The notes under the pieces are model-generated. The model worked only from the letters and a program-made list of their open reading frames with translations. It was not told where the DNA came from and searched no databases. Below are positions 10,639 through 20,471 of a stretch of DNA of 64,000 bases, piece after piece. This DNA comes from an uncultured Prevotella sp. (lineage in GTDB: Bacteria > Bacteroidota > Bacteroidia > Bacteroidales > Bacteroidaceae), in NCBI GenBank assembly GCA_947167845.1, contig CAMVJQ010000002.1, forward strand, positions 1 to 64,000, in the 5' to 3' direction. The stretch's first letter is position 1. Every line of letters starts with the position of its first letter. The position numbers were made by a program, and so were the translations under genes.

Positions 10639-11220
10639 TTATCTTTTTTTCTTCTTCTGACTGTCTTCGGGGAAATAGGCCCTCACCTTGTCCCAGTCCA
10701 CGCTGACCACCTCTGCGGGCTTGTCGTAGTCGGTGGCCGTGGCCTTCTGGCGGCTGAGGTCGAAGCGCACGGTCAGCCTGTCTTCCACGCTGACGGCATG
10801 GCTCAGCGTGTCGAGGCGGATGATGTCGTATCGGTCGCCCGTTACATCCACGTCGACGCTGTCGGCTCCCTCTGATGCCTTCTTGACGTGATTCCTGTAC
10901 TCCACAAGGCACTCATCGTTGGGCTTGAGATACCACATGAGCGTATCAGTGCCGCAGGCGCCCTCTTGGGTTGTCCTCACTGTCACCATCGCCGCCTTGC
11001 GCTCTTGGCTGATGCTGAAGATGCTGAATCCTGTGACACTGGCGATCAGGATGACGATGAGTATGCCGCATATCAGTGGCTGCAGCAGGCACCCCAATGC
11101 CAGACCTTTCCAGTGCTTGCGGGAATAACCGTAGAGAGGAACCAGTATCGAGGCGAAGATGATCAGCATGATGCCGATCAGCATGATAATCGTGTGGCTT
11201 AAATGGAATTCGATAAGCAT
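10639..11220 (-). CDS. Hypothetical membrane-anchored protein
   Basis: 193 aa ORF, two N-terminal TM helices. Confidence 0.6.
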   Translation of the reverse strand: MLIEFHLSHTIIMLIGIMLIIFASILVPLYGYSRKHWKGLALGCLLQPLICGILIVILIASVTGFSIFSISQERKAAMVTVRTTQEGACGTDTLMWYLKPNDECLVEYRNHVKKASEGADSVDVDVTGDRYDIIRLDTLSHAVSVEDRLTVRFDLSRQKATATDYDKPAEVVSVDWDKVRAYFPEDSQKKKKR

Positions 11221-11247
11221 ATCTCTGATCCTTTTGATTCTTGATGA

Positions 11248-13209
11248 CTATTTCTTCTGAATGGCAAACATCGTCAGGTCGTCGCTCTGCTCGGCATCGC
11301 CTACAAACTGCTGGACGGCCGCCGTCATCGCGGCGACGAGTCCCTCCGGCTGCCGGGTGGCAGGCTCTGCTGTCTGAATCATGCGGTCCATGCCGAACTG
11401 CTGGTGGGTGGCGTTCTCGGCCTCGTTCAGTCCGTCGGTATAGAGGAACAGTGTGCTTCCCGCCTTCATCTGTATCTGCTGGCGGGTGAAGTCCCATCCT
11501 CCCATGACGCCTGCCGGCAGGTTGGGGTCGCACTCCAGAAACGTCACTTCGCTCTCTGTCAGCAGCATCGGCATGTCGTGGCCCGCATTCGAGTAGTCCA
11601 GCAGGCCCGTGGTCAGGTCGAGCACGCCCACGAAGAGCGTGACGAACATGTCGGTATCATTGCTGTCGCTCAGCGACTCGTTGATGCCTTTCGCCATCTG
11701 CTGTGGTTCCGCCGTGTGGGCGGCGATATTACGGAACAGCGACCGCGTGACGGCCATCACCAGTGAGGCCGGCACGCCCTTGCCCGACACGTCGCCGATG
11801 CAGAAGAACAACTTCTCGTCGCGGATGAAGAAGTCGTAGAGGTCGCCGCCCACGGCCTTGGCGGGCTTCACCAGCCCGTAGATGTCGATGTCCGTGCGGT
11901 CGGGGAAGGCGGGGTAGGTCTTAGGCAGCATGCTCATCTGGATGTTGTGGGCTATGCGCAGTTCGTTCTCGATGGAGGCCTTGGCCGTCGTGGTGGCCTT
12001 CAGTTCCTCCACGTAGTTGGTCAGCGAGTGCTGCATGTTCTCGAAAGAGTCGCGCAACTGGCAGATCTCGTCGCGGTGCTTGATGGTGGGCAGTGAGGTG
12101 TCAAACTGCCCCTGTGCCACCCTGTCGGCAGTATTGGCCAGCAGTTTCAGAGGCTTCGTCGCTCGCTTGATGGTGAGGTAGCACACCATGAAGGTGATGA
12201 CCACCACGACGGTGATGACGAACAGGGCGGCAAAGCCTATCAGCATAGCGAGGAAGTCTAAGTTGTCGGCTGCACACGGGGTGGCCAGTATCCAGTCAGT
12301 GCCGGCCACGGGGGAATAGAACAGATAGGTGTCCGTCCTGTTCACCAGCACTGTTCTTTCCGTCTCGTCCTTGCTGGTCATGCCGTCTTTCATCTCCTGA
12401 ATGGCTTTCTCGGCCAGCCCTGATTCTTTATAGTCTTTTACGTGCGCGAAGAAGTTGCCTTTCAGGATGCGTCTCTTGTCGGGATGAGTCATATAGGTGC
12501 CGTCGCGCAGCAACACATGGCTGACAATCTTTTTCTGTTGTGCCGAGATCATCCAGGCATCATGCTCAAACAGACTGTCCTGCTCGGCCAGGATCCGTGT
12601 CATGAAGTCGAGCGAGAGGTCGGCGCCAAGTGCTGCCACCACCCGCCCCTGGGCATTGCGAATGGGGTGGATATAGGCCACCAGCGGCGTGGCGGCATCG
12701 CGGCCGTCCCAGAAAGGCTCCGACCAGTAGGCCGAGTCGCTGGCGATGGCCTGCTTGAACCAGTCACTCTCCAGATAGTTGTAGCCGTCGCCACTCAGTT
12801 GTTTTGACTCCACCTCCATGCTGTCGTTGCGCCAGGCATAGGGACAATACTGACGGCCCTTGCCGGGGAAATAGTTCTCTGCAAAACTGATGCCGCAACT
12901 GCGTATGCGCGGATTCTGCCTGACGATGCGCTCCAAGATGTCCTGCAGGCGGTCGGGCTCGCTCAGGTGACGCTCTATGTCAAAGATCTGATTGTCTACG
13001 GCCACGCTGACGTCCGACATCACCTCGTTGATCCTGCCGTTGGCTGATCTCATGCCACTGTGGAAACTGGCGGCACTCACTTCCACCACTGAACTCTCCA
13101 TTAAGTCGTAGACCAGGAACGACAGGCCCGTCATCATGACGAGCAGCACCAGTATCACCCAGCGTGACAGGCGGCTGGCAAACGAGCGGTTGTATTTCTT
13201 CTTCTCCAT
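11248..13209 (-). CDS. PP2C/SpoIIE-type serine phosphatase with extracytoplasmic sensor and HAMP
   Basis: GGDLYDFFIRDEKLFFCIGDVSGKGVPASLVMAVTRSLF; TM/HAMP segment upstream. Confidence 0.88.
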   Translation of the reverse strand: MEKKKYNRSFASRLSRWVILVLLVMMTGLSFLVYDLMESSVVEVSAASFHSGMRSANGRINEVMSDVSVAVDNQIFDIERHLSEPDRLQDILERIVRQNPRIRSCGISFAENYFPGKGRQYCPYAWRNDSMEVESKQLSGDGYNYLESDWFKQAIASDSAYWSEPFWDGRDAATPLVAYIHPIRNAQGRVVAALGADLSLDFMTRILAEQDSLFEHDAWMISAQQKKIVSHVLLRDGTYMTHPDKRRILKGNFFAHVKDYKESGLAEKAIQEMKDGMTSKDETERTVLVNRTDTYLFYSPVAGTDWILATPCAADNLDFLAMLIGFAALFVITVVVVITFMVCYLTIKRATKPLKLLANTADRVAQGQFDTSLPTIKHRDEICQLRDSFENMQHSLTNYVEELKATTTAKASIENELRIAHNIQMSMLPKTYPAFPDRTDIDIYGLVKPAKAVGGDLYDFFIRDEKLFFCIGDVSGKGVPASLVMAVTRSLFRNIAAHTAEPQQMAKGINESLSDSNDTDMFVTLFVGVLDLTTGLLDYSNAGHDMPMLLTESEVTFLECDPNLPAGVMGGWDFTRQQIQMKAGSTLFLYTDGLNEAENATHQQFGMDRMIQTAEPATRQPEGLVAAMTAAVQQFVGDAEQSDDLTMFAIQKK

Positions 13210-13440
13210 CCGTATGCTTTTGCTTTCGACGCTGCAAAATTAAGGAAAAATACGCTATCTTGCAAATCTTTGGACTGATTTTTTATCTTTGTGTCGTTGT
13301 GTGTTCGTTTCCCATCAGTATAATTATACGTCAGGTCGGGATAAGAAAGCCGCTTGAAAATCTTTTCCTGACTTCGGCGGTTTTGATTCACTTTGCCCAA
13401 GACAATGGTCATGGTTGTTTTTAAATATGCAAAAAACGAT

Positions 13441-14346
13441 TTATAGGTTTTCCCGGACCATGTTCCTCGGATGGTGCTCCAGTATCTCGCGGCGCAGCGT
13501 CGAGGTGTCTACGTGGGTGTAGATTTCCGTTGTGCCTATGTCCTCATGGCCGAGCAGAGCCTGGATAACGCGCAGGTCAGCACCGCCTTCCAGCAGGGCT
13601 GTGGCGAAGGAGTGCCTGAGCGTATGGGGCGAGATGGTCTTCGTGATGCCCGCTTCCGCGGCCTGCCGCTTGATCATGATTAGGATCATCGTGCGCGTCA
13701 GGTGCTTGCCGTAGCGGTTCAGGAACACGTAGTCCTCCTCGCCGGGCTTGATCTTCATGTGCTGGCGGTCGTCAAACCAGAAACCCAGTTCCCTGATGGC
13801 CTTCTGCGAGATCGGGACCAGACGCTCTTTCGACCCTTTGCCCAGCACGCGCACGAACTCCTCGTCGAGATAGAGGCTCGACAGTCTGAGGTTCACCAGT
13901 TCACTCACGCGCAGCCCGCAGGAGAAGAGCACTTCGATGATGGCACGGTTGCGATGCCCCTCCCATTTTGAGAGGTCAATGCTTGCCTCTAACCTGTCTA
14001 TCTCCTCAGCCGACAGCACTTCAGGCAGATGCTCGCCAATCTGGGGCGACTCCAACAGTTCCGTGGGGTCGTCCTCGCGATAGCCGTCGAGTTGCAGGAA
14101 TCGGAAGAAGGAGCGCACGCCGCTCAGGATGCGGCACTGAGAACGGGCATTGATGCCGATGTCGTGGAGGCCTGCCGAGAAGGTCTCCAGGTCTTCGAGT
14201 GTCACCTCCCTCACGTCCTTCCCCTCTCGTTTCAGATAGTCGAGCAGTTTCTGGAGGTCGCGCTGATAGGCGTCGAGCGTGTTGCCCGACATGTTGCGCT
14301 GCAACTTCAGGTAGCGTATGTAGTTCTTTATGATGTCTTTCTCCAT
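13441..14346 (-). CDS. xerD: Site-specific tyrosine recombinase XerD
   Basis: RNRAIIEVLFSCGLRVSELVNL...HTLRHSFATALLEGGADLRVIQALLGHEDIGTTEIYTHV; start at MEKDIIKNY. Confidence 0.88.
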   Translation of the reverse strand: MEKDIIKNYIRYLKLQRNMSGNTLDAYQRDLQKLLDYLKREGKDVREVTLEDLETFSAGLHDIGINARSQCRILSGVRSFFRFLQLDGYREDDPTELLESPQIGEHLPEVLSAEEIDRLEASIDLSKWEGHRNRAIIEVLFSCGLRVSELVNLRLSSLYLDEEFVRVLGKGSKERLVPISQKAIRELGFWFDDRQHMKIKPGEEDYVFLNRYGKHLTRTMILIMIKRQAAEAGITKTISPHTLRHSFATALLEGGADLRVIQALLGHEDIGTTEIYTHVDTSTLRREILEHHPRNMVRENL

Positions 14347-14557
14347 CTGGCTGCCATTTTTGCGGCAAAGATACGAAAAAGCGAGCGGACTGCCAAACAT
14401 TCCGCCTGCTTTTTTCGTGATGGATATGACCGGTAGTTGCCCTATGCTTGTCCTATCATATCGAAGATAGGCAGCATTAGGAAATACAAAGAAAAATGGG
14501 TTTTCCTTTGGTATTTCGCTCGATTTGCACTATCTTTGCACCCAAATCGCAAATGTC

Positions 14558-14989
14558 ATGGTGAAGATACAGATTATCAACGGCCCGAACCTCAATCTGC
14601 TGGGCCAGCGTGAGCCGGGCATCTATGGCTCGGAATCGTTCGACGTCTACCTGCCCCAGTTGCGTCAGCGCTATCCGGACGTGCAGATAGACTACTATCA
14701 GAGCAACATCGAGGGAGAACTGATCGATAAGATGCAGGAGACGGGCTTCTTCGGCGGCTACGACGGCATCGTGCTCAATGCCGGTGCCTATACCCACACC
14801 AGCGTAGCGCTGCAGGACTGTATCCGCTCGCTGAAGTGCCCGGTCGTGGAGGTGCATATCTCCAATGTCCACAAGCGTGAGGAGTTCCGCCATCACTCTT
14901 TCATCTCCTGTGCCTGCCTGGGCGTTATCTGTGGCTTCGGCCTCGACAGTTACCGCCTGGCAGTGGAAGCGATAGTCGCTGCTAAATGA
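14558..14989 (+). CDS. aroQ: 3-dehydroquinate dehydratase type II
   Basis: IINGPNLNLLGQREPGIYG...NAGAYTHTSVALQD...VEVHISNVHKREEFRHHS. Confidence 0.96.
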   Translation: MVKIQIINGPNLNLLGQREPGIYGSESFDVYLPQLRQRYPDVQIDYYQSNIEGELIDKMQETGFFGGYDGIVLNAGAYTHTSVALQDCIRSLKCPVVEVHISNVHKREEFRHHSFISCACLGVICGFGLDSYRLAVEAIVAAK

Positions 14990-15612
14990 CGCTCGACGAC
15001 TATATCCTGCAGCATACGGAGCCCGAACCCGACTATCTCTATCGTTTGTGGCGGGCCACCAATCTGCACACCATCCATGGGCGGATGGTCAGCGGGCACC
15101 TGCAGGGAAGGCTGCTGAAGATGCTGGTTGCGATGATTCGCCCCAAGCGTATCCTGGAGGTGGGCACGTTCAGCGGCTACAGTGCTATCTCGATGGCAGA
15201 AGGCCTGGAGGAGGGCGGCAGACTCTATACCTTCGAGATCAACGATGAGATGGAGGACTTCACCCGGCCTTGGATTGAGGGCTCCAGCGTGGCCGACAAG
15301 ATAGAGTTCATCATCGGCGATGCCCTGACGGAGGCACCCAGACTCGGCATCATGTTCGATATGGCCTTCATCGACGGCGACAAGCGCACCTACTGCGAGA
15401 CCTACGAGATGGTGATGCCGATCCTCCGTCCGGGTGGCTTCATACTCGCCGACAACACGCTCTGGGACGGACACGTCATCGACCACTCCTACGATCATGA
15501 CCGCCAGACACAGGGCATCGAGACCTTCAACGACTATATCGCCCGCGACGACAGGGTGGAGCAGGTCATCCTCCCTCTCCGCGATGGTCTCACACTGATA
15601 AGGAAGAAATAG
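14986..15612 (+). CDS. SAM-dependent O-methyltransferase
   Basis: ILEVGTFSGYSAISMAEGL...MAFIDGDKRTYCETYEMVMPILRPGGFILADNTLW. Confidence 0.92.
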   Translation: MTLDDYILQHTEPEPDYLYRLWRATNLHTIHGRMVSGHLQGRLLKMLVAMIRPKRILEVGTFSGYSAISMAEGLEEGGRLYTFEINDEMEDFTRPWIEGSSVADKIEFIIGDALTEAPRLGIMFDMAFIDGDKRTYCETYEMVMPILRPGGFILADNTLWDGHVIDHSYDHDRQTQGIETFNDYIARDDRVEQVILPLRDGLTLIRKK

Positions 15613-15625
15613 TAAACATATAGTT

Positions 15626-15961
15626 ATGCAAGAGACAAGACAAAACAAAATAGCGCGACTGCTTCAGAAGGAACTGTCGCTGATATTCCAGCAGCAGACC
15701 CGTGCCACCCACGGCACGATGGTTTCTGTCACCAGAGTGAAGATATCACCCGACCTGAGTGTATGCACAGCCTACCTGAGCGTCTTCCCCAGTGAGAAGG
15801 GCGAGGAGATACTGGCGAATGTCAATGCCAATGTGAAGTCGGTAAGATATGAATTAGGTACACGCGTGCGCAATCAGTTGCGCATCATTCCCGAACTTCG
15901 ATTCTTTATCGACGACTCGCTCGATTACATAGACCGCATCGACGAACTGCTGAAACAATGA
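15626..15961 (+). CDS. rbfA: 30S ribosome-binding factor RbfA
   Basis: TRQNKIARLLQKELSLIFQQ...RYELGTRVRNQLRIIPELRFFIDDSLDYIDRIDELL. Confidence 0.93.
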   Translation: MQETRQNKIARLLQKELSLIFQQQTRATHGTMVSVTRVKISPDLSVCTAYLSVFPSEKGEEILANVNANVKSVRYELGTRVRNQLRIIPELRFFIDDSLDYIDRIDELLKQ

Positions 15962-17184
15962 ACTTCCCCTTTTACATAGCCCGTCGCTACCTCTTCTCCA
16001 AGAAGTCGACGCATGCCATCAATATCATCAGTGGCATCTCCATCGTCGGAGTGGCTGTGGCTACAATGGCGCTGGTTGTCACGCTCTCCGTGTTCAACGG
16101 CTTCCATGATATGGTGGCTTCCTTCTTCACCTCGTTCGACCCGCAGTTGAAGATTGTGCCCGTCAAGGGTAAGACGGTGCCTGCCGACGACCCTGTACTG
16201 ACCCGCGTCAAGCAGTTGCCGCAGGTGGAAGTGGCCATGGAGACGGTTGAGGACCAGGCACTGGCCGTCTACAACGGACTGCAGGCGATGGTGGTGGTCA
16301 AGGGTGTCGAGGAGAGTTTCAGCCAACTCACGCATATCAACGAGATTCTGCTGGGCGACGGCGCGTTCGAACTGCGGGCCGCCGATATGTTCTATGGTAT
16401 CCCCGGCATCAGACTGGCCGAGCAACTTGGCACGGGCTACTCATACGAACAGCCTATCCGCATCTATGCGCCGCGCCGCGAGGGACAACTCAATATGGCC
16501 AACCCCCTCGACGGACTGGTGGAGGATGAACTCTATTCGCCTGGCGTGATCTTCAATGTCAAGCAGTCGCGCTACGACAAGAACTATATCCTCACCGATA
16601 TCGCTTTCGCCCGCCGTGTGTTCGAGCAGCAGGGCATGGTGTCGGCCCTGGAACTGCGTCTGAAACCAGGTAGCAATTTCGACCGCGTGAAGTCTGAGAT
16701 TAAGTCGATTGTGGGCGATGGCTATTCTGTGCTCGACCGCTATGAGCAGCAGGACGACACGTTCAAAATTATGAAGATTGAGAAGTTGATAGCCTACCTC
16801 TTCCTGACCTTCATCCTCTTGGTGGCCTGTTTCAATATCATCGGCTCCCTGTCGATGCTGATCGTCGACAAGAAGGACGATGTCGTGACGCTCCGCAACC
16901 TCGGTGCCAGCGACAAGCAGATCGTGCGCATCTTCCTCTTTGAGGGGCGTCTGATTTCTGCTATCGGAGCCATTATTGGCATCATCATCGGATTGCTACT
17001 CTGCTGGGCCCAGCAGACGTTCGGACTTGTCAAGTTAGGCTCGTCGAGCGGTTCGTTCGTCGTCAATGCCTATCCTGTCAGCGTCCATCCTGAGGATGTC
17101 GTGCTTATCTTTATTACCGTCCTCGTGGTTGGCTTCCTCTCCGTCTGGTACCCTGTCCGCTATTTTGCTAAGCGGCTGCTGTAG
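15958..17184 (+). CDS. FtsX-like/LolCE-type ABC transporter permease
   Basis: 408 aa; FYIARRYLFSKKSTHAINIISGISIVGVAVATMALV and C-terminal FtsX TM domain. Confidence 0.9.
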   Translation: MNFPFYIARRYLFSKKSTHAINIISGISIVGVAVATMALVVTLSVFNGFHDMVASFFTSFDPQLKIVPVKGKTVPADDPVLTRVKQLPQVEVAMETVEDQALAVYNGLQAMVVVKGVEESFSQLTHINEILLGDGAFELRAADMFYGIPGIRLAEQLGTGYSYEQPIRIYAPRREGQLNMANPLDGLVEDELYSPGVIFNVKQSRYDKNYILTDIAFARRVFEQQGMVSALELRLKPGSNFDRVKSEIKSIVGDGYSVLDRYEQQDDTFKIMKIEKLIAYLFLTFILLVACFNIIGSLSMLIVDKKDDVVTLRNLGASDKQIVRIFLFEGRLISAIGAIIGIIIGLLLCWAQQTFGLVKLGSSSGSFVVNAYPVSVHPEDVVLIFITVLVVGFLSVWYPVRYFAKRLL

Positions 17185-17217
17185 AAGGGCGAAATAGACA
17201 ATTTCCCAAAGCACAAC

Positions 17218-17276
17218 AAATGCTCCGTCACCCTCGGTAACTGTCTGATAAACAGTGAGATGATGGCGGAGCATTT
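17218..17276. terminator. Inverted repeat downstream of FtsX-like permease gene
   Basis: AAATGCTCCG (17218-17227) ... CGGAGCATTT (17267-17276) with inner ACTGT/ACAGT stem. Confidence 0.5.
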
Positions 17277-17385
17277 CCCGTGTCCTGATGTTGACTGCGT
17301 TTTTCCTTCGGTCTCAGTCACACCATGCTCCTATTGCCTGGCCTCGCCCTCTGTCGTTATGAGCCCTATTCAAAGTGGCTTGGAG

Positions 17386-17495
17386 GTCCCTGCTCTTTAA
17401 TCTGCGACTTAAGTCATAGAGTCTTGCCTCTTATGTCGCACGATGCTGCGACTTATGTGCTAGATATCTGCCACTTATGTCGCAGATTTGTCATC
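17386..17495. repeat. 22-bp-period direct repeat array, consensus about CTTATGTCGCAnGATnCTGCGA
   Basis: CTTA at 17408, 17430, 17452, 17474 (exactly 22-bp spacing) with flanking CTGCGA/CTTGCCT/CTGCCA. Confidence 0.75.
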
Positions 17496-17655
17496 TACGT
17501 CCTCGCATATGACTTGGTTCCGCTTTAAGAGCGATAATCTGCCTTCTCGAAAATGCTCTCATGAACCTTTATAGGTGAATGATTTAACTGTGAAAAATGC
17601 TCCGCTATCATTTCTTTGGAAATCAATAGGTTACGCCACCTGGCGGAGAATTATG

Positions 17656-18159
17656 TCATTCCAGTGTGGTGTTCTCTACCTCGACAGGTTCGTGCAGGAA
17701 GATCTGTGCCTGTTCCTTAAACTTGTCGGGGTTCTCTGTGGTGAGATAGTGGGCGGTGGCACCTTTGGAGCATTTCTGCTCTATCTGCGGGTGACGCTCC
17801 AGATAGTGCGCCAAACTATCGGCCACGTATTCGCCCTGTGGCACCACGCGGACACCGTCGGGCAGATACTTCAGGATTTTTGGCATCAGAAGGGGATAGT
17901 GGGTGCAGCCGAGGATGAGGGTGTCAATCTGAGGGTCGAGGCGCATGATCTGGTCGATGCGCTTCTTGACGAAGTAGTCGGCACCGGGGGAGTCGGCCTC
18001 GCTGCCTGCCATGCCGCCCGAGCGCGTCCGCACCTGCAATACCGAGTTCGTCACTTGGCTCGTGGCAGAGACATCCGCGATGTCTTCCACGAGCCCTTTC
18101 TCACATGCCGTCAGCCCCAGCACCGCCAAGGCCGACGCAATCAATGATAATCGTTTCAT
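17656..18159 (-). pseudogene. Chimera: lipoprotein signal N-terminus fused in frame to C-terminal about 115 aa of glutamate racemase
   Basis: MKRLSLIASALAVLGLTACEK... then EADSPGADYFVKK...VENTTLE identical in protein to the C-terminus of murI at 30901. Confidence 0.85.
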
Positions 18160-18283
18160 TGTTGTAACTGTTTTGATGGTTATTTGGGACTATTCCCATC
18201 AAAAAGAATACAAAAGTAACGAAAAAACACCCGCCTTCCGTCTCTTTTAACGCCCAAATGCCCCGTTTTTCACAAACTTTTTG

Positions 18284-18332
18284 TACCTTTGCAGCCGAAA
18301 GGCTGCGAAACTGCTTCCACTCGGTCGCAGTT
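18284..18332 (+). promoter_or_regulatory. -7 promoter element overlapped by dyad GCAGCC-gaaa-GGCTGC, then AACTGC...GCAGTT stem
   Basis: TACCTTTGC 18284-18292; same architecture at 30008-30089 with compensatory arm differences. Confidence 0.6.
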
Positions 18333-18367
18333 GTGGCATCCGTTATAACATTAAATACGTATTTGTC

Positions 18368-18529
18368 ATGGCAAGACCAATCAAAGAGACCCCCATCCTC
18401 TACGGTGAGGAAGCGCGTAAGTTCGAGACGCGCATGATGAATCCGCCCAGGCTTCCGGCTGAACAAATAGAACGCATGCAGCGCGACTATGAATTCATGC
18501 GTTCAAGATGTGTAAACTGTACATTCTGA
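18368..18529 (+). CDS. Small antitoxin-like protein preceding GNAT toxin (MARPIKETPILYGEEARKFETRMM...)
   Basis: 53 aa ORF directly upstream of GNAT gene. Confidence 0.6.
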   Translation: MARPIKETPILYGEEARKFETRMMNPPRLPAEQIERMQRDYEFMRSRCVNCTF

Positions 18530-18530
18530 G

Positions 18531-19085
18531 ATGATGGACAAGGAGAACCTGCAGTTGCGCCGTTTGGGCGAGAATGATCACGTAACTTCATTCGACTGTG
18601 GCGATGAAGACCTTAACGACTTCATCCTCACCGATGCGTCGTTGTACTACCACGTTCGGCTCGCCACCAGTTACGTGCTGGAAGATAGCATTTCCGGGCA
18701 GGTCGCCGGCTATTTCAGTCTCGCCCACGACCGCATATCCCTGACCGACTTCCCCAGCAATTCAGCCTACAACCGCTTCCGCAAGCAGTTCTTCGCCCAG
18801 GGTAAGATGTTCAAGAGTTATCCGGCTCTGAAGATATGCCGTCTGGCCACCAGTAAGTTGGTCCGCGGACTGGGCATCGGAAGCATGATGCTTAATACCA
18901 TCATCGAGTCATACAGAGGCGGCAATAAGGCTGGCTGTCGCTTTATTACCGTCGATGCATATATCGATGCCATCCCATTCTACTTAAAGCAAGGCTTCTT
19001 GCCGCTTTCCAAATCTGACGAGGACGCTGCTACTCGTCTGCTCTATTTCGATCTGGAAAGTGTAAAGGACATAAAGACCCTCTAA
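18531..19085 (+). CDS. GNAT-family acetyltransferase, TacT/AtaT-like toxin candidate
   Basis: 184 aa; FDCGDEDLNDFILTDA... KICRLATSKLVRGLGIGSMML...GCRFITVDAY...FYLKQGF typical of TA GNATs. Confidence 0.8.
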   Translation: MMDKENLQLRRLGENDHVTSFDCGDEDLNDFILTDASLYYHVRLATSYVLEDSISGQVAGYFSLAHDRISLTDFPSNSAYNRFRKQFFAQGKMFKSYPALKICRLATSKLVRGLGIGSMMLNTIIESYRGGNKAGCRFITVDAYIDAIPFYLKQGFLPLSKSDEDAATRLLYFDLESVKDIKTL

Positions 19086-19382
19086 TTCACCCTTCCTCCC
19101 CATGCCCCGCAGAGAGTTAAATAATGCAAACGCAGTGAAAAGAATGACCGATTTCCTTGGTCATTCCGATATTTTTGATACTCTCTCTCTCATGCGCTAA
19201 CCGCCAGTCCACCTCTTTCCATACGTGCGCCAATATACGGCTTTCTTTGCAGAAATGCAAGTTTTGGAGCAGCGAGAGCAAAGGCAAACTTGTTTGCCAT
19301 TTGCCGAGTCGCGACAAAACTCGACCGAAGGTCAAGGGAAGCCTTGCTATTTTTGTCCCTATACTAATTACATATCCGTATA

Positions 19383-20471
19383 ATGAAGAAGATTATCCTG
19401 ATACTCGCGGCCATGCTGACGTTCGCCGCCTGCACCAAGGAGGGTGACGTCATCTATCAGACCGACCCCGCCGATGCACCGTCGGCCAAGCCGCTCGTCA
19501 CCGTCATCTACGACCCCAATGCCGTGGGCGACGGCAACTACAACGACCTCATCTACCAGAGTGTGGAGCAGGCCGCCAAGGAGCACGACCTGCGCACCAT
19601 GCACCTCTCGCCCTCCTCGCGCACTGAGGGGCTGGCCTACCTTGAGACGCTCTTCCAGCAGATGAGCGCCGCACAGGACACCGTGCGACGGCTCTTCATC
19701 GTGGCCGCCGCCAGTTACGACGACTACCTGCGCCGGAACAACGACCGCCTGGCCGCCAACCCCTACACCGACCTGCTCTATCTCGAGACCTCCGAGCCAC
19801 TCGACGGCAAGGGTTCCACGCTCTACCTGCCCTACTACGGCGCGATGTACGAGGCCGGAGCCATGGCCCAGTCCCTGGCCTCGGAGGTGCTGCTCGTGGC
19901 CGCCAACCCCAAGGTGGAGTCGGTCAGCGGAGCCGTCGACGGTTTTACGGATGGCTTCAACGCCGACTACATCCAGTACCCCGAACGGCTTGGCATCAGC
20001 AAGACGCTCGTCACCGAATATCTCTCCGACGACGTGGCCGGAGGCTTCACTGTGGCCGACACCACAGCCATACACGTCATGTACGACCGCCAGTGGACCG
20101 GCTACTTCAAGATGCTCGTGCCCGTCTGCGGCGGTGCTGCCCGCACCTTCCAGTATCTGAACGACATGATGGGCGGATACAGCATAGTGGGCATCAACAC
20201 GGCCATCAACTCAAGCCAGAGTCCGATCTCCTGCGTCAAGCACATCGACCGCGCCGTCGGCCTCTGCATCGAGCAGTGGCTCTCGCCCGAGGGCATGCCC
20301 AAGCACCAGTCGCTCGGCCTGGCCGACGGATACACCGACGTGCTAGTCACGCCAAACAACAGTCTTCTGTACAGCATAATTAGTTTCGCCGATGGCTACG
20401 AACTCACCGATGAGATGCGGGCAAAGATTCACGAAGAAGCAATCAGAAAGGAGGCAGAATATGAAAAATAG
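19383..20471 (+). CDS. Lipoprotein with periplasmic-binding-protein (BMP/PnrA-like) fold
   Basis: Lipobox LTFAAC; PBP-like pattern (LVTVIYDPNAVGDGNYNDLIYQSVEQAAKEH...; GAMAQSLASEVLLVAANPKVESVSGAVDGFTDGF). Confidence 0.65.
   Translation: MKKIILILAAMLTFAACTKEGDVIYQTDPADAPSAKPLVTVIYDPNAVGDGNYNDLIYQSVEQAAKEHDLRTMHLSPSSRTEGLAYLETLFQQMSAAQDTVRRLFIVAAASYDDYLRRNNDRLAANPYTDLLYLETSEPLDGKGSTLYLPYYGAMYEAGAMAQSLASEVLLVAANPKVESVSGAVDGFTDGFNADYIQYPERLGISKTLVTEYLSDDVAGGFTVADTTAIHVMYDRQWTGYFKMLVPVCGGAARTFQYLNDMMGGYSIVGINTAINSSQSPISCVKHIDRAVGLCIEQWLSPEGMPKHQSLGLADGYTDVLVTPNNSLLYSIISFADGYELTDEMRAKIHEEAIRKEAEYEK

Noticed and set aside
13441-14346. XerD-like recombinase as integrase of the accessory island
   Set aside because: Sequence and context (near aroQ, constant-gene neighbourhood) fit housekeeping XerD; it lies outside the murI repeats.
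17575-18147. 190-aa plus-strand ORF over the murI fragment
   Set aside because: Antisense of the murI C-terminus; the same antisense ORF appears at 30937-31497 opposite the intact murI.
19117-19335. 72-aa minus-strand ORF upstream of the lipoprotein cluster
   Set aside because: No ribosome-site/promoter context or family signal; probably intergenic noise.
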